DNA of 64,000 nt, from the NCBI GenBank assembly GCA_020636215.1, contig JACJYG010000006.1:682001-746000 (forward strand). Reading direction: 5' to 3'. The notes beneath the pieces were generated by a model that worked only from the letters and a program-made list of their open reading frames with translations, searched no databases and was not told the origin of the DNA. This stretch comes from Lewinellaceae bacterium (GTDB taxonomy: Bacteria > Bacteroidota > Bacteroidia > Chitinophagales > Saprospiraceae). This document shows positions 54,362 to 62,165 of this stretch, in pieces. The position numbers and the translations under genes are program-made. Numbering within the stretch: the stretch's first letter is position 1; each line of letters opens with the position of its first letter.

Positions 54362-54661
54362 CCCGTTCGCCGAGTGGTTAGGCCGCAGGCCCGTCTCCTG
54401 TGGAGCCGGGTGAACCGCGTCTCCTTCGGAGCCGGGCAAACCGCGTCTCCTTCGGAGCCGGGTAAACCGCGTCTCCTTTGGAGCCGGGTAAACCGCGTCT
54501 CCTGTGGAGCCGGGTAAACCGCGTCTCCTGTGGAGCCGGGTAAACCACGTCTCCTCCGGAGCCGGGTAAAATTTTCATTCCTGTAACACGGGTTCGATTT
54601 TTACCCGGCTCTTTGAGGGGACGGGTTTACCCGGCCCAAAAAGGGACGGGCCCCCGGGCTA
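54361..54661 (+). pseudogene. tRNA-Glu-like sequence B, seven repeat units inserted
   Basis: Same 29-base 5' half as in A. The anticodon-arm insert (54390-54571) is 182 bases, exactly seven 26-base units, each with a small hairpin of the type ctcc-3-ggag. The 3' half and T-arm insert follow as in A, ending 'gggcta'. This is the largest insert in the array. Confidence 0.75.
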
Positions 54662-54662
54662 C

Positions 54663-54695
54663 AAAGGCGAAGCATTATGCTTCGCCTTTTTTTTT
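54663..54695 (+). terminator. Terminator copy 3 of 5
   Basis: Identical to the one behind the intact tRNA-Glu. It is followed by the same 55-base spacer. Confidence 0.8.
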
Positions 54696-54750
54696 GTTCC
54701 AACCTCCGGTTTTCCACAGAGAAAGAAGAAAAATCCCTGCCAACTATATC

Positions 54751-55047
54751 ATGGTATACGTATACGTCATACAAAGCGAGCCGTCCGGACGGCGGTATGT
54801 GGGAATCGCCCAGGATCTGAACCGCCGTTTAAAGGAGCACAATGGGGGGCAGGTGAACTCCACGAAAACCTACGCACCATGGAAGCTGGTATATCAGGAA
54901 ACATTTACAAGCCACGCAGAAGCCCGCCCCCGGGAAAAGTACTTAAAGTCATCGGCAGGCCGGCGGTATTTGAAAAAATCTTGGGAGAAGGTTAGCCTGT
55001 TCGCCGAGTGGTTAAACTGCAAGTCCTGTCTCCTGTGTGCCTGGTGA
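54751..55047 (+). CDS. Small GIY-YIG nuclease, copy C, with shifted C-terminus
   Basis: Identical in layout to copy A up to 'GRRYLKK'. One base is then missing in 'gaaaaaatcttgg', and the frame runs on into the tRNA-like sequence, giving the foreign tail 'SWEKVSLFAEWLNCKSC'. The ancestral stop would be at 54993-54995. The catalytic residues are kept, so the protein may still work. Confidence 0.75.
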   Translation: MVYVYVIQSEPSGRRYVGIAQDLNRRLKEHNGGQVNSTKTYAPWKLVYQETFTSHAEARPREKYLKSSAGRRYLKKSWEKVSLFAEWLNCKSCLLCAW

Positions 55048-55195
55048 ACCGCGTCTCCTGTGGAGCCGGGTGAACCACGTCTCCTTCGGAGCCAGGGTAA
55101 ACCGCGTCTCCTTCGGAGAGCCGGGTGAAATTTTCATTCCTGTAACACGGGTTCGATCCCGTATTTACCCGGCTCTTATGGAGACGGGCGGGCTA
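54995..55195 (+). pseudogene. tRNA-Glu-like sequence C, degenerate
   Basis: The 5' half has several changes ('gcctgttcgccgagtgg', 'aaactgcaag'). About four repeat units with indels fill the anticodon arm. The T arm is intact here ('cgggttcgatcccg'), and a single inverted unit sits just after it, before the final 'cgggcta'. It is the most decayed insert but has the best-kept T arm of the copies. Confidence 0.7.
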
Positions 55196-55196
55196 C

Positions 55197-55229
55197 AAAG
55201 GCGAAGCATTATGCTTCGCCTTTTTTTTT
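55197..55229 (+). terminator. Terminator copy 4 of 5
   Basis: Same stem and T run; the GIY-YIG copy D start codon follows after three bases. Confidence 0.8.
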
Positions 55230-55232
55230 GCT

Positions 55233-55475
55233 ATGGTATACGTATACGTGATACAAAGCGAGCCATCCGGACGTCGGTATGTGGGATCGCCCAGGATCTG
55301 AACCGCCGTTTAAAGGAGCACAATGGGGGGCAGGTGAACTCCACGAAGGCCTACGCGCCATGGAAGCTGGTATATCAGGAAACATTTACAAGCCACGCAG
55401 AAGCCCGTCTCCGGGAAAAGTACTTAAAGTCCTCGGCAGGCAGGAGGTATCTGAAAAGATATTGGGGAGGGTTAG
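55233..55475 (+). pseudogene. Small GIY-YIG nuclease, copy D, frameshifted
   Basis: A base is missing in 'tatgtgggatcg' (copies A, B, C and E have 'gggaatcg'), so translation from 55233 stops after 22 residues ('RRYVGSPRI'). Further small deletions occur near the 3' end ('ctgaaaagatattgg'). It is dead as a nuclease gene. Confidence 0.85.
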
Positions 55476-55644
55476 CCCGTTTGCCCAGGGGTTAGGTTGC
55501 GCATACCGTCTCCTGTGGAGCCGGGTAAACCACGTCTCCTCCGGAGCCGGGTAAAATTTTCATTCCTGTAACACGGGTTCGATTTTTACCCGGCCCTTTG
55601 AGGGGACGGGTTTACCCAATACAAAAAGGATGAAGCCTTGGCTA
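55475..55644 (+). pseudogene. tRNA-Glu-like sequence D, two repeat units
   Basis: A diverged 5' half ('gcccgtttgcccaggggttag'), then two 26-base units, the native 'ttttcattcctgtaacacgg', an inverted unit and a corrupted acceptor end ('gccttggcta'). Confidence 0.7.
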
Positions 55645-55645
55645 C

Positions 55646-55680
55646 AAAGGCGAAGCATAATGCTTCGCCTTTTTTTTTTT
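55646..55680 (+). terminator. Terminator copy 5 of 5
   Basis: Same stem with one loop change (cataatg) and a longer T run. Confidence 0.8.
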
Positions 55681-55683
55681 GCT

Positions 55684-55929
55684 ATGGTATACGTATACGT
55701 GATACAAAGCGAGCCGTCCGGACGGCGGTATGTGGGAATCGCCCAGGATCTAAGCCGCCGTTTAAAGGAGCACAATGGGGGGCAGGTGAACTCCACGAAG
55801 GCCTACGCGCCGCGGAAGCTGGTATATCAGGAAACATTTACAAGCCACGCAGAAGCCCGTCTCCGGGAAAAGTACTTAAAGTCTTCGGCAGGCAGGAGGT
55901 ATCTGAAAAAGATATTGGGGGAGGGTTAG
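55684..55929 (+). CDS. Small GIY-YIG nuclease, copy E
   Basis: 81 residues, intact, with all GIY-YIG motif residues. It differs from copy A at 'YAPRKLVY' and 'EARLREKY'. It starts three bases after the terminator. Its stop again shares a base with a tRNA-like 5' half. Confidence 0.85.
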   Translation: MVYVYVIQSEPSGRRYVGIAQDLSRRLKEHNGGQVNSTKAYAPRKLVYQETFTSHAEARLREKYLKSSAGRRYLKKILGEG

Positions 55930-55957
55930 CCCGTTCGCCCATGGGTTAGGCCGCAGG
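55929..55957 (+). pseudogene. tRNA-Glu-like 5' half E, end of the array
   Basis: Only the first 29 bases of the tRNA-like sequence remain ('gcccgttcgcccatgggtta', 'ggccgcagg'). The match stops exactly where the other copies receive their repeat insert. Here a different dispersed repeat (family 5) follows instead. Confidence 0.7.
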
Positions 55958-56470
55958 TTATCCTTTTATAAATCACAGTCCGTCTGTAATTTTGCGTCGA
56001 GGCGAAGTGAAGAGGCCACTGGAAGTGCAATGTCGTCAACTTAATTCTACTTTGGCGCTTTTAGATTTAGCCGCGTAGCGGCGATAGTTTTTTGCGGGGG
56101 GCGTTAGCCCCTTGCAAAAATGAGCGGGCATTTGAGCTGCGTAGCAGCGACAGAGCGGAAATAAAGGGTTAGCTGTCGCTCCTCGTCCCTACGCCAAAGG
56201 CTTCGGCCGACGGCGTACGGAGCTTAATTGCCTCTGATTGCCTAGCTGGGGGCGCTAACGCCCCCGGCTAGAATCTGCCGCCGCTACGCGGCTGTTTTAA
56301 AGTGCCAAAGTAGAATTAAGGAATGGTGAGCTTTTTAGGAGGTGACTTCGAGATCACCTCCTAAATTGTAAGCCCCGAAAAGTAAGGGGATGAGCGGGAA
56401 GTCATCCCCTTACAACCACGCTTGATATTCTTAAGTTGAAGCCATTTCACTTCCAGTGGCCTTCTGACTG
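55958..56470. repeat. Family 5 hairpin repeat with a nested 281-base inverted-repeat element
   Basis: Outer arms 'gaagaggccactggaagtg' (about 56009-56028) and its partner 'cacttccagtggccttc' (about 56448-56464) are the two sides of the 70-base family 5 hairpin. Inside are a 281-base element with 17-base inverted ends cttaattctactttggc (56040-56320) and inner ccgcgtagcggc pairs, then two strong hairpins (56335-56364 and 56382-56413). No gene is evident in 55958-56685. Confidence 0.7.
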
Positions 56471-56685
56471 GAGTGGAGTCGATCCCTTTTATCCCGGCTT
56501 CCGATGTTAAAAACAGGAGGGCTGGCGCTTCCGAAATAGCGTTCGGAATTGCATTTATTTTCGCCACATTATTTTCTCCATCATATCTTTCCTATCTTTC
56601 TCAGCCTTTCACGATTGTCAGCAAGGCTGGCCTTTTTTGCTTTTTTCCGAACTGGAGTTCGGAAGGACTTTAAAAACGAAAAACC

Positions 56686-58002
56686 ATGCCTATTGTCATT
56701 GTCTTCGCAGGTGTCCTGCTACTGCTGTTACTCATCACGGTGGGGCGTTTCAATGCGTTCATTGCATTTATTCTCGTGTCCTTATTCGTTGGCGCCGCCG
56801 AAGGGCTGCCCGTATTGGATACCTTGGCGGCCATACAAAAGGGCCTTGGCGGCACGCTGAGCTCCCTGGTGATGATCCTGGGTTTTGGGGCCATGCTGGG
56901 CAAACTGGTGGCCGATAGCGGCGCCGCCCAGCACATTACCGAAAAATTGGTCGCCGCCTTTGGGCTGAAACGAGTGCACTGGGCGCTGATGCTGACCGGC
57001 CTGATCGTAGGTATTCCCATGTTTTACACCGTCGGCTTCGTTATTATGGTGCCGCTGGTATTCACCGTAGCGGCCTCCACGCGTTTACCGCTATTATATG
57101 TGGGGTTGCCCATGCTGGCTTCCTTGTCGGTAACCCATGGTTTTTTGCCGCCGCACCCGGCGCCAACGGCTATTGCCGAGATGTTCAAGGCCGATATCGG
57201 GCTGACCCTGCTACTGGGCCTGGTTTTGGCCATCCCGGCGGCGGTGCTGGTAGTACCTGTTTTTTCAAAAAGGTCACGCAGGCTGCATCCTGCCCCCCTG
57301 AAGGAATTTTTCAACACGGAACTCATCCCGGAAGATCAACTCCCTTCATTTGCAACCAGTTTGTTCACCGCCCTGTTGCCGGTGATCCTCATTGGCGCTG
57401 CTGCATTGTTTCGTTTGTTTTTTGACGAGCAAAGCCTGATCCGCCGGGTTGGGGATGTGGTGGGCGATCCCGTGCTGGCCATGCTACTTTCCGTATTGGC
57501 GGCTATTTACCTGTTGGGCATTCGGCGGGGAAGAAAAATGGCCGACATCAGTGAGTCCCTGTCCAAGGCGGTAGCCAGTATAACCATGGTGCTGCTGATC
57601 ATCGGTGGCGCCGGGGCTTTGAAGGAGGTGCTGGTCGAAAGTGGGGTCAGTGATTACATCGGTGCATTGATGAAGGGGTCCAGCCTGTCTCCGCTGTTGC
57701 TGGCCTGGCTGATCGCCGCGACAATCCGGGTGAGTGTGGGTTCGGCAACGGTATCCGGGTTGACTGCGGCCGGCATTGTGCTGCCCATCGTCGGCCAGGC
57801 AGGTGTTTCACCCGAACTGATGGTGTTAGCCATCGGCGCCGGCAGTATCTTTTTCTCCCATGTCAATGACGGCGGCTTTTGGCTGTTCAAAGAATATTTC
57901 AACCTTTCGGTCAAGGACACCATTATGACCTGGTCGCTCATGGAAACGACCGTTTCAGTGGTGGGCTTGCTGGGCGTGTTGTTGCTGGATATTTGGGTGT
58001 AA
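56686..58002 (+). CDS. GntP-family gluconate/hydroxy-acid permease
   Basis: 438 residues with about 12 hydrophobic segments. Family motifs include 'GFGAMLGKLVADSGAAQHI', 'LPPHPAPTAIAEMF', 'RVSVGSATVSGLTAAGI' and 'HVNDGGFWLFKEYFN'. GntP permeases bring gluconate or related hydroxy and amino acids in with protons. Genes just downstream encode a RidA-like protein, a D-amino-acid lyase-like enzyme and a dipeptidase. A substrate such as a D-hydroxy-amino acid (for example D-serine) is therefore more likely here than gluconate. Confidence 0.92.
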   Translation: MPIVIVFAGVLLLLLLITVGRFNAFIAFILVSLFVGAAEGLPVLDTLAAIQKGLGGTLSSLVMILGFGAMLGKLVADSGAAQHITEKLVAAFGLKRVHWALMLTGLIVGIPMFYTVGFVIMVPLVFTVAASTRLPLLYVGLPMLASLSVTHGFLPPHPAPTAIAEMFKADIGLTLLLGLVLAIPAAVLVVPVFSKRSRRLHPAPLKEFFNTELIPEDQLPSFATSLFTALLPVILIGAAALFRLFFDEQSLIRRVGDVVGDPVLAMLLSVLAAIYLLGIRRGRKMADISESLSKAVASITMVLLIIGGAGALKEVLVESGVSDYIGALMKGSSLSPLLLAWLIAATIRVSVGSATVSGLTAAGIVLPIVGQAGVSPELMVLAIGAGSIFFSHVNDGGFWLFKEYFNLSVKDTIMTWSLMETTVSVVGLLGVLLLDIWV

Positions 58003-58044
58003 TGGTGCGCCAAACTGATACGATGGTTCGTGAAAACATAAATC

Positions 58045-58500
58045 ATGATAGAATCTAAACTTCTGGAATTGGGGCTGGAACTGCCGCCCCCGCCGCCGGC
58101 CGGCGGCATCTACCACCCGGTGGTGATCGTTGATAAAATGCTTTACGTTTCGGGACAGGTCCCTGTTCAGGCGGATGGCTCCCTGATGACCGGCACGGTG
58201 GGCAAAAACCTCAGCGTGGAAGAAGGGCAACAGGCCGCCCGGCAGGTAGGGCTCACCATGCTGGCCACCATGAAGGATCAGCTCGGTAGCCTCGATAGCA
58301 TCAAACGATTGGTCAAAACCCTTGGTATGGTTAATTGTGAGCCGGGCTTCGGCAGCCAGCCTCAGGTCATCAACGGCTTTAGCGAACTGATGGTGGAATT
58401 GCTCGGCGAGCAGAACGGCAAGGGCGCCAGAAGCGCCGTAGGCATGATCCTCCCCCGGGGAGTGGCCGTGGAGATCGAGGCGATTTTTGAATTGCATTGA
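58045..58500 (+). CDS. RidA/YjgF-family protein (long form)
   Basis: 151 residues, matching the longer RidA-like subgroup: 'GGIYHPVVIVDKMLYVSGQV', 'GTVGKNLSVEEGQQAARQVG', 'VKTLGMVNCEPGF' and 'RSAVGMILPRGVAVEIEAIF'. RidA proteins hydrolyse reactive enamine/imine intermediates released by PLP-dependent dehydratases. This fits the PLP enzyme two genes along. It starts 42 bases after the transporter stop, so it is probably in the same operon. Confidence 0.9.
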   Translation: MIESKLLELGLELPPPPPAGGIYHPVVIVDKMLYVSGQVPVQADGSLMTGTVGKNLSVEEGQQAARQVGLTMLATMKDQLGSLDSIKRLVKTLGMVNCEPGFGSQPQVINGFSELMVELLGEQNGKGARSAVGMILPRGVAVEIEAIFELH

Positions 58501-58620
58501 TTGGCCGCAGGGTTGCAGGTTTTTTTACCCGGCTGAGCCCGATGCCGCCCTGATCGGGACGGCTGCGGGTTGTCTTTCAATAAGTCACAAGCGCTCCTTA
58601 GCCTTGCGTCAAGGCGAAGT

Positions 58621-58690
58621 GAAGAGGCCACTTGAAGTGTCCGCTTCACGCCTGGCGTCAGATGGGCACTTTTCCAGTGGCCTTCTGACT
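58621..58690. repeat. Family 5 hairpin repeat, copy 2
   Basis: 70 bases from 'gaagaggccacttgaagtgt' to 'ccagtggccttctgact', which fold into a hairpin. A near-identical copy is at 61922-61991, and an expanded one at 56009-56470. It interrupts the operon between the RidA-like gene and the PLP enzyme; the gap (58501-58798) holds nothing else. Confidence 0.8.
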
Positions 58691-58798
58691 TAAGCAGAGC
58701 CGAACTCGTCTTGACGCGTGAATGCCTTGTATAGCTTTTCAATCCGCAGCACTACCGAGACGGGCAAGCCTGTAAGCCCACAACAAAACCCAGAATAC

Positions 58799-59914
58799 AT
58801 GAATTGGTACAAAATTTCCAACGAATCCGCGATCCCTTCCCCCACCATGCTGGTATTTCCGGAGCGGATACGGGAAAATATCCGGCGGATGATCACGATT
58901 GCCGGCCGCCCGCAGCGCCTGTGGCCGCATGTGAAAACCCATAAGTTGCCCCAGGTGGTGCGTATGCAACTCGAAGCGGGCATCAAGCGCTTCAAGTGTG
59001 CTACGCTGAGCGAAGCCAAAATGGTGGCCGACACCGGAGCCGCCGATGTGCTGATGGCCTATCCGCTTTATGGGCCGGCGGTGGAACAGTTGTTCCAACT
59101 CATTCAAAGATACCCCGGCACGCGATTTTCGGCCATCGTAGATAACGCCAAGCACAGTGGCTGGCTGGAATCCGCCGCAAAGTCCCACAGCATTCCCCTG
59201 GATGTTTTTCTGGACCTCGATGTTGGCATGGAGCGCACCGGCATCAAACCCGGCCCGGAGGCCCTGCAGTTATACCAGTATATGGCCCGGTCGCCCTGGC
59301 TGCATCCCCGGGGGCTGCATATTTACGATGGCCATTTACACATCCCCGCCCGGGAGGAACGGGAAAAGGCCTGTGACGCTTGTTTTGCCCCGGTAGCGGA
59401 AATGATACGAGAACTGCAATCTAGTGGCCTGAGGATGGAAGAACTGATTTGTGGAGGGTCGCCAACCTTTCCCATCCACGCGCAGCATCCGGAGCGTACC
59501 CTGAGCCCGGGGACTACCTTGCTTTGGGATGTCGGATATTCTGACAAATTTCAGGATATGGACTTCCTCCACGCCGCCGTTGCTTTTACCCGGGTGGTCA
59601 GCAAACCCGGAAAAAACAAGCTTTGCCTCGACCTGGGCCACAAGGCAATCGCCTCGGAAATGCAACCGCCAAGGGCGGCTATTTTCGGCATTCCGGAATA
59701 TGAACTGGCCGTTCACAGTGAGGAACATATGGTCATTGCTTTTGATGGCGCAGATAACTATTCGGTGGGGGATTGCCTCTATGCTATCCCCCGGCACATC
59801 TGCCCAACGATGGCCCTCCATAGCCATGTGTGGGCCGTAGAGCGCAACCGCGCGGTGGAATCCTGGCCGGTTGTGGCCAGGGAGCGGGCAGTAAGCTTGG
59901 GTATGGCCAGGTAG
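58799..59914 (+). CDS. D-threonine aldolase/D-serine dehydratase-like PLP enzyme
   Basis: 371 residues from the ATG at 58799; the frame is open from 58718. An alanine-racemase-type N-terminal barrel carries the PLP lysine in 'WPHVKTHK', followed by 'VDNAKHSGWL', 'FLDLDVGMERTGI' and a C-terminal domain with 'DGADNYSVGDCLYAIPRHICPT', the His/Cys-like metal site of the D-threonine aldolase and D-serine dehydratase family. It should split or dehydrate a D-3-hydroxy-amino acid. A perfect hairpin, catttggcctt with its partner (59930-59952), lies just after the gene. Confidence 0.88.
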   Translation: MNWYKISNESAIPSPTMLVFPERIRENIRRMITIAGRPQRLWPHVKTHKLPQVVRMQLEAGIKRFKCATLSEAKMVADTGAADVLMAYPLYGPAVEQLFQLIQRYPGTRFSAIVDNAKHSGWLESAAKSHSIPLDVFLDLDVGMERTGIKPGPEALQLYQYMARSPWLHPRGLHIYDGHLHIPAREEREKACDACFAPVAEMIRELQSSGLRMEELICGGSPTFPIHAQHPERTLSPGTTLLWDVGYSDKFQDMDFLHAAVAFTRVVSKPGKNKLCLDLGHKAIASEMQPPRAAIFGIPEYELAVHSEEHMVIAFDGADNYSVGDCLYAIPRHICPTMALHSHVWAVERNRAVESWPVVARERAVSLGMAR

Positions 59915-59949
59915 ATGCAGTAGATCCTTCATTTGGCCTTAAAGGCCAA

Positions 59950-60090
59950 ATGGATACTGTCGATCCTTTAGATGCTAACGCTGAGTATCAACAGCATCAA
60001 CAGTATCAACAGCATCAATAGCATCAACAGCATCTCCCGCCCAAAGGGCGCAGTATCAATTCCGCCTGTAGAGGCGGAATAAGTATCTTC
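59950..60090 (-). repeat. 'gatactgt/gatgctgt' tandem repeat (family 3), inverted
   Basis: Units of 'agtatcaac' and 'agcatcaac' at 59985-60035 form the reverse complement of the array at 42365-42441. Small palindromes follow ('cgcccaaagggcg', 'ttccgcctgtagaggcggaa'). They fill the gap between the PLP enzyme and the dipeptidase. Confidence 0.75.
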
Positions 60091-60141
60091 TCCAGGGCAA
60101 AGCAAATGCCTTCAAAGTATTTTCAACACGACCAAATCATC

Positions 60142-61221
60142 ATGAACCAACAACCCTACTTCATCATCGACGCCCACCTCGACCTCGCCATGAACGCGAT
60201 GGAATGGAACCGCGACCTCAGCTGGCCGGTGGCCGATATCCGCGAAAGCGAAAAAGGCGGAGCGGACAAGCCGGACCGGGGGCATAATACGGTTAGCTTT
60301 CCGGCCATGCGGGAAGGGCGGGTAGGGCTGTGCGTCGCCACCCAGATCGCCCGTTATGTCAAAAAAGGCAACCCGTTGCCCGGCTGGCATTCTCCGCAGC
60401 AAGCCTGGGCGATGACGCAGGCTCAACTGGCCTGGTACCGGGCCATGGAAGAGATCGGCCAGCTTATACCGATCACAGATCTACCTTCCCTGGAGGCTCA
60501 GCTGAAACGATGGGAGCATCCTGGACAAAATGAACCCATCGGGTATATCCTCAGCCTGGAGGGCGCCGATTCCATGATCACCCTCGATCATGTGGAGCGG
60601 GCCTATGAGCAAGGCCTGCGCGCCATTGGCCCTGCGCATTACGGGCCGGGTACTTACGCCCAGGGGACGGATGCTACGGGGGGATTGGGGGAGAAAGGCC
60701 GGGCGCTGCTTCGGAAGATGGAGGAACTTCACATCATCCTGGACGCGACCCACCTTTGCGATGACAGCTTTTGGGAAGCCATGGACCACTTCGATGGCCC
60801 GGTTTGGGCCAGCCATAGTAATTGCCGGAGCCTGGTGTCTCATAACCGGCAATTTAGTGATGAACAGCTCCGGGAACTCATCAGCCGCGGCGCCGTCATC
60901 GGCATGCCGCTGGATGCCTGGATGATGATCCCCAATTGGGTGAGGGGCGTTTCTACGCCGGAAAATACCGGCCTTACCCTGGCCGTAATGGTGGATCATA
61001 TCGACCACATCTGCCAGCTGGCGGGCAATGCTACACATGTCGGCATCGGCACCGACCTGGATGGCGGCTTCGGCAAGGAGCAATGTCCGGCGGATATCGA
61101 TACGATCGCCGACCTGCAAAAATTGCCGGCGCTTCTGGAGAAGCGGGGCTATAGTGCGGCGGATATTAAAGGTGTCCTGCATCAGAATTGGATTGATTTC
61201 CTGCGAAGGGCGTGGGGGTAG
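60142..61221 (+). CDS. M19-family (renal-type) dipeptidase
   Basis: 359 residues from the ATG at 60142, without a signal peptide; the frame opens at 60106. Metal ligands of the membrane-dipeptidase family are visible: 'IIDAHLDL' (His, Asp), 'LSLEGADSM' (bridging Glu), 'DATHLCDDSF' and 'WASHSNCRSL' (His residues), and 'GIGTDLDGGF' (Asp). M19 enzymes cleave dipeptides, often those with a D-residue at the C-terminal position. That suits the neighbouring D-amino-acid enzyme: the operon may import and break down D-amino acids or peptides such as those from peptidoglycan. Confidence 0.92.
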   Translation: MNQQPYFIIDAHLDLAMNAMEWNRDLSWPVADIRESEKGGADKPDRGHNTVSFPAMREGRVGLCVATQIARYVKKGNPLPGWHSPQQAWAMTQAQLAWYRAMEEIGQLIPITDLPSLEAQLKRWEHPGQNEPIGYILSLEGADSMITLDHVERAYEQGLRAIGPAHYGPGTYAQGTDATGGLGEKGRALLRKMEELHIILDATHLCDDSFWEAMDHFDGPVWASHSNCRSLVSHNRQFSDEQLRELISRGAVIGMPLDAWMMIPNWVRGVSTPENTGLTLAVMVDHIDHICQLAGNATHVGIGTDLDGGFGKEQCPADIDTIADLQKLPALLEKRGYSAADIKGVLHQNWIDFLRRAWG

Positions 61222-61910
61222 GAGCTTGCTTTTTGTTAATTAAGCCGCGTTTAGATGCTCACCTGTTTCGGTATTCCGAAACAGGCGATGCTCCGCGCTG
61301 TCGTGCGATAGATGCTAGGTAGATACTGTGGATAGCCAGGAGAGGAGAGCATCTACAGCATCAGATGGTCTAAACGGCCCCTCTCGTTCGCGAGAGACTC
61401 CGCCTTCGCCTGGCTTCGGCGGACAGGATCTGTCTCGATGCGGAATAACGAGCCAGTCTCAAGCGCCGCGGGTAAAGAATTGACAATCCACGTACTGCGC
61501 GAGGCTGTCAGCGACTGGCTAAGCCGGAATGGCCAAAGGCAAGCCAGCCGCTGACTATCCAAAGCCTACCAACCCAGGGCGGGAAGCCAAAGGCCCGGAG
61601 GGCCGAAAACGTTGTTAGAAAAGAAGCCGAAAGCCTTGCATCTCAGGCCCGGAGGGCCGTAATGTAATTCCTGGCTGCCATGCCTCGGCAATAGAAATGT
61701 TGAAATATTGCAGCCCTCCGGGCCTGAGGAAATTGCGGTTCGTTTTTCTACCAACATTAGCGCCCCTCCGGGGCTACAGTGTTTAGTCAGTCGCTAATAG
61801 GCGCTCGAAAAAATATTGATTTTCTCCCCGCGGCGCTACCGACTGGCGGGGATAGGCAGGCCAGCAATTCGCAAGTCAGTAGTGCCGCGGGTAATCTTTT
61901 TATAAGTCAT
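61222..61910. repeat. Gene-free stretch with palindromes and 'ggcccggagggcc' repeats
   Basis: A strong hairpin cctgtttcgg/ccgaaacagg (61262-61285), decayed family 3 units (61303-61372) and four copies of the palindrome 'ggcccggagggcc' or its diverged form (about 61589, 61647, 61713, 61767). The last four lie in blocks that look like an inverted pair around 61690. Three short 'gccgcgggtaa' pieces occur here and at 61880 and 62013. No gene is evident. Confidence 0.6.
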
Positions 61911-61921
61911 CGGGGCAAAGT

Positions 61922-61991
61922 GAAGAGGCCACTGGAAGTGTCCGCTTCACACCTGGTGTCAGATGGACACTTACAAGTGGCCTTCTGACTT
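61922..61991. repeat. Family 5 hairpin repeat, copy 3
   Basis: 70 bases, 'gaagaggccactggaagtgt' to 'caagtggccttctgact'. It has the same length as copy 2 and compensating arms. Confidence 0.8.
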
Positions 61992-62165
61992 AAGCATAGG
62001 AATATAAATTCTTAACCCGCGGCACTAGAGACTTGCACATTAGGCCGTTTCCGGACATAGTCCCTCACGAACAAATAATACCTTGGTATTTTCCTCCTCA
62101 TTCCACGCCACCCTAATAGCCATTGAGTAGATGAAAGGGAGGCGTTTAATCCCGGTAATCCCTTA

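Noticed and set aside
53885..54571. The 26-base arrays as CRISPR arrays
   Set aside because: The units follow each other without spacers, the repeats vary in sequence, and no cas gene is present in the window.
53885..54571. The anticodon-arm inserts as group I or II introns
   Set aside because: The inserts are simple tandem repeats of 26 bases with varying unit number, with no conserved intron core and no intron-encoded frame inside them.
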